From: Methanobacteriota archaeon
GTDB taxonomy: Archaea; Thermoplasmatota; Poseidoniia; Poseidoniales; Poseidoniaceae
Direction: 5' to 3'
Assembly (NCBI GenBank): GCA_009936765.1
Contig: JAACDL010000120.1
Span: 1 to 23,712, forward strand
DNA: 23,712 bases
Shown: positions 21,761-23,712 of the stretch, piece after piece
How positions within the stretch are numbered: the first letter of the stretch is position 1
Layout: every line of letters starts with the position of its first letter
Notes under the pieces: generated by a model
What the model saw: the letters and a program-made list of their open reading frames with translations, nothing else
The model's database searches: none
What the model was told of the DNA's origin: nothing
Position numbers and translations under genes: made by a program

Positions 21761-22873
21761 TCAGGATAGTATTTTATCGAGTTCACCGTTTTCAACGGCT
21801 TTCTTGATTGAACGTGCAATACGTCTACCTGTGGACATAAATGGTTCATTGATGTCACTGTAAGGTGAGCCACCAACGAATGGATTAGAGCCTGCTACAA
21901 TCCGTGCGCTAATTTCGAAAACTCTGAATTCTAATTTGTCAGTTACAATGGTTTCTAAACAAAATGCACCAATCATACCTCTTGCGCCTTCTTCTAATTC
22001 GAATGAGGCCGCAACAGTTCCTTCTGCCATTTCAAAAGCTCTAGGGAGTAGACTTTCACGAATTACTACCGGTTGATTACCGGTTACAACAAATGATGGC
22101 TCAAGGCTCATCTCTCTCAAATCTCTAAGGCTGCCTAATTTGTAGAACTCATCGACGTTGGATTCATCTCTTCGATCCATACTCATCAGTTCAAGACGGC
22201 CTAGATTCTTCCCAGCATTACTTCCTCTGCCCTGAACTTGGAATCCATCATCGGCAGTAGGGTCAAAGAAAAAGTGAAGGTAATATCTGCATCCTAGTAC
22301 ATACTCTTGAATCGTAAACTCTTCATCGAGGTTTACATTACGCTTGAAATCTCTATAGTCTCTAGCAATGAAATATCCTTCTCCGCCTTTGGCACCAGCG
22401 TACTTCACAATTACTGGCCCATCGATATCGTGGGGGTCATCGACCACCTTTGGCATTGAACAACCGCCTTCTTCAAGCCACTTCCTTTGGCGCTCTCTAC
22501 TGCTCTCCCAGTGTAGGATTCCTCTGTTTCCAAAAGTTGGAACTTCTAAATTCTTGAAATTTGAACTTCCTAAGTACTCGACAAGAGAACCATGAGGGAT
22601 GATGATTACGTTTTGTTCTCTAAACCATTCTGCATGATCTAACATCTCTCTATAATTGTCGAGCATTAACCATTCATCAGGCTCTGCTCCAGGGAATGCC
22701 GAGTAGAATCTTCGGCGATTTTCGCCAACTGCAATTCCTAAAGTCTTGAAACCTTCCTGTCTTGCTCCATGTAGTATCTGAAGCGATGAATGAGAAGCGA
22801 CCACTCCGATGGTGATTTGCTCAGGGTCGTAGGAATCAAGCCAATTCCGCAACAGTCCTATGTCTACGCCCAT
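21761..22873 (-). CDS. purP: 5-Formaminoimidazole-4-carboxamide ribonucleotide synthetase (PurP)
   Basis: ATP- and formate-dependent synthesis of FAICAR from AICAR in the archaeal purine route. The 370-residue protein starts with an N-terminal domain containing ITIGVVASHSSLQILHGAR (20-38) and the PurP block IIPHGSLVEYLG (91-102). The ATP-grasp portion has PTFGNRGILHWESSR, GPVIVKYAGAKGGEGYFIAR (152-171), FTIQEYVLGCRYYLHFF, and near the end RVFEISARIVAGSNPF plus GGSPYSD. These match the PurP family closely and are complete. The start ATG 22873 has a TATA-like ATTAATG about 20-26 nt upstream and no SD, so the message may be leaderless. It diverges from the tryptophan dioxygenase gene across 135 nt and converges on the DUF2135 protein gene. 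Confidence 0.95.
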   Translation of the reverse strand: MGVDIGLLRNWLDSYDPEQITIGVVASHSSLQILHGARQEGFKTLGIAVGENRRRFYSAFPGAEPDEWLMLDNYREMLDHAEWFREQNVIIIPHGSLVEYLGSSNFKNLEVPTFGNRGILHWESSRERQRKWLEEGGCSMPKVVDDPHDIDGPVIVKYAGAKGGEGYFIARDYRDFKRNVNLDEEFTIQEYVLGCRYYLHFFFDPTADDGFQVQGRGSNAGKNLGRLELMSMDRRDESNVDEFYKLGSLRDLREMSLEPSFVVTGNQPVVIRESLLPRAFEMAEGTVAASFELEEGARGMIGAFCLETIVTDKLEFRVFEISARIVAGSNPFVGGSPYSDINEPFMSTGRRIARSIKKAVENGELDKILS

Positions 22874-23008
22874 GCCGACGGCTTTTGTGTTTCATTAATG
22901 ACTATTACGGAATTAGAATACTGAAATAATAGTTTGAACAGATAATTCTCGTAATCCAAGGGCGTTTTCTCCGTCAAGGTTTCAAGCCCTGCTCAGTCTG
23001 CGAGTAAC
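22874..23008. promoter_or_regulatory. Divergent promoter region purP / tryptophan 2,3-dioxygenase
   Basis: The 135-nt gap is AT-rich at its purP half. On the minus strand ATTAATG lies ~20-26 nt before the purP ATG. On the plus strand GAAATAATAG (22923-22932) could serve the dioxygenase gene, giving a leader of roughly 50 nt. No clear ribosome site precedes ATG 23009. No strong inverted repeat was found. Confidence 0.3.
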
Positions 23009-23712
23009 ATGAGCAGCGAAACCCCCGGTAGCCGAATGACTTACGGAAACTATCTGCAATTGGATGAATTGCTGTCACTTCAATCGGGACCGGATGGCCA
23101 TAATCCTCCACCTTCGAACCACGAAATGCATTTTATCGTTGTACACCAAGCATTTGAATTATGGTTCAAACAAATAAATCGTGAACTCGAAGAGGCTCTA
23201 AATTTGTTGAATGTAGATGAAGTTGATGAAAAGAAGATACCAGTCATCGTTAGCCATCTTGAAAGGTGTTCTGAAATATTCCGCCTATTAGCTTCCCAAT
23301 GGAGAGTCATGCAGACACTTTCTCCTCATGATTTCTTAGCATTCCGTGATAGGTTGGGTACATCTTCTGGATTTGAAAGTTGGCAAATGCGTACACTTGA
23401 GATGCTATTGGGTCTAGAATCAGAGCAAAGAATTGGAGGTATGGATCCTATGATTCACAATCGGAAATTACATTCTGAAGGTAAACTAAGTGATGATGTG
23501 ATGGAAAACATGATTCGAATCGATAACATGCCTTCATTGAATGATGTTGTTCAGAAATGGCTGGCTAGAACTCCAGTTAACGGGGTATCTGGAGATGAGG
23601 GCATACTGCAAGATTTTGCTGAAAAGCACATAGAATCTATGTCTGAGCATGCCGAGTCGGTAATTGCTCACATGGTGAAGATAGGCCATGGGACTGAAGA
23701 AACAATTAGGCC
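23009..23712 (+). CDS. Tryptophan 2,3-dioxygenase, N-terminal part (truncated by window end)
   Basis: Haem enzyme that opens the indole ring of L-tryptophan to N-formylkynurenine, the first step of the kynurenine route. The visible 234 residues begin MSSETPGSRMTYGNYLQLDE and carry FIVVHQAFELWFKQI (42-56), where His46 is the family's active-site distal histidine, then a helix rich in Arg/Glu, the block TLSPHDFLAFRDRLGTSSGF and the following SWQMRTLEMLLGLES. These match TDO in order and spacing. A full-length enzyme is ~280-400 residues, so the haem-ligand histidine lies outside the window or near its end. It is open to the last base with no stop. ATG 23009 is chosen; ATG 23036 (MTYGNYL) is a possible later start. 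Downstream kynurenine-pathway genes may lie beyond the window. Confidence 0.93.
   Translation, partial: MSSETPGSRMTYGNYLQLDELLSLQSGPDGHNPPPSNHEMHFIVVHQAFELWFKQINRELEEALNLLNVDEVDEKKIPVIVSHLERCSEIFRLLASQWRVMQTLSPHDFLAFRDRLGTSSGFESWQMRTLEMLLGLESEQRIGGMDPMIHNRKLHSEGKLSDDVMENMIRIDNMPSLNDVVQKWLARTPVNGVSGDEGILQDFAEKHIESMSEHAESVIAHMVKIGHGTEETIR

Noticed and set aside
22955..23000. AGGGC...GCCCT inverted repeat upstream of tryptophan dioxygenase
   Set aside because: Only five bases pair across a loop of more than 20 nt; not distinguishable from chance.
1..23712. CRISPR arrays, tRNA or rRNA genes, insertion sequences
   Set aside because: No regularly spaced repeats, cloverleaf-like sequences, rRNA blocks or transposase motifs were seen on either strand.

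Overview
The window looks like a chromosomal segment of a planktonic marine euryarchaeon, most probably Marine Group II (Candidatus Poseidoniales). The archaeal assignment rests on gene content: the ADTH synthase and type II 3-dehydroquinate synthase route into shikimate, a GHMP-type shikimate kinase, the formate-dependent IMP-pathway enzyme PurP, and a bacterio-opsin-activator (Bat) type HTH regulator. Shine-Dalgarno motifs of the GGAGGTGA kind and TATA-like boxes are both visible. The Marine Group II placement is inference, supported by bacterial-like traits mixed in (PlsC-type acyltransferase, Firmicute-like chorismate synthase). Genes are packed tightly and no stretch over 300 bases lacks a gene. 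I see no tRNA, rRNA, CRISPR array, insertion sequence or prophage.

Layout. (1) 1-2269, minus strand: the start of a small one-pass membrane protein, then a secreted, C-terminally anchored subtilase. (2) 2324-3745, plus: a PlsC-like acyltransferase with a membrane-spanning tail. (3) 3843-8198, plus: a three-subunit molybdenum hydroxylase in the order [2Fe-2S] subunit, molybdopterin subunit, FAD subunit. The FAD subunit carries the cysteine-rich insertion known from 4-hydroxybenzoyl-CoA reductase. A secreted, tail-anchored protein starts 2 nt after it. (4) 9312-14360, plus: a membrane-surface module of a DUF4350-like protein, a MoxR AAA+ ATPase with a long Ala/Pro-rich N-terminus, a DUF58 protein and a polytopic membrane protein.

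(5) 19928-14327, minus: a six-gene operon of a Bat-type HTH regulator, ADTH synthase, DHQ synthase II, shikimate kinase, chorismate synthase and aspartate kinase. Most junctions overlap or nearly touch. The logic is coherent: aspartate kinase feeds aspartate semialdehyde, one substrate of ADTH synthase, and the others carry carbon towards chorismate. The first gene is an obvious candidate regulator. (6) 19979-21742, plus: a membrane-anchored protein with two coiled coils alternating with two DUF2135-like domains, divergent from the aromatic operon across a 50-nt gap. (7) 22873-21761, minus: PurP; and from 23009, plus, the first third or more of tryptophan 2,3-dioxygenase, cut by the window end.

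The most interesting parts are the molybdenum hydroxylase with an extra predicted Fe-S cluster and extended subunits, the MoxR/DUF58/DUF4350 module, the duplicated DUF2135 protein, and the regulator-led aromatic operon that ends in aspartate kinase. All assignments are by reading motifs; no database search was run.
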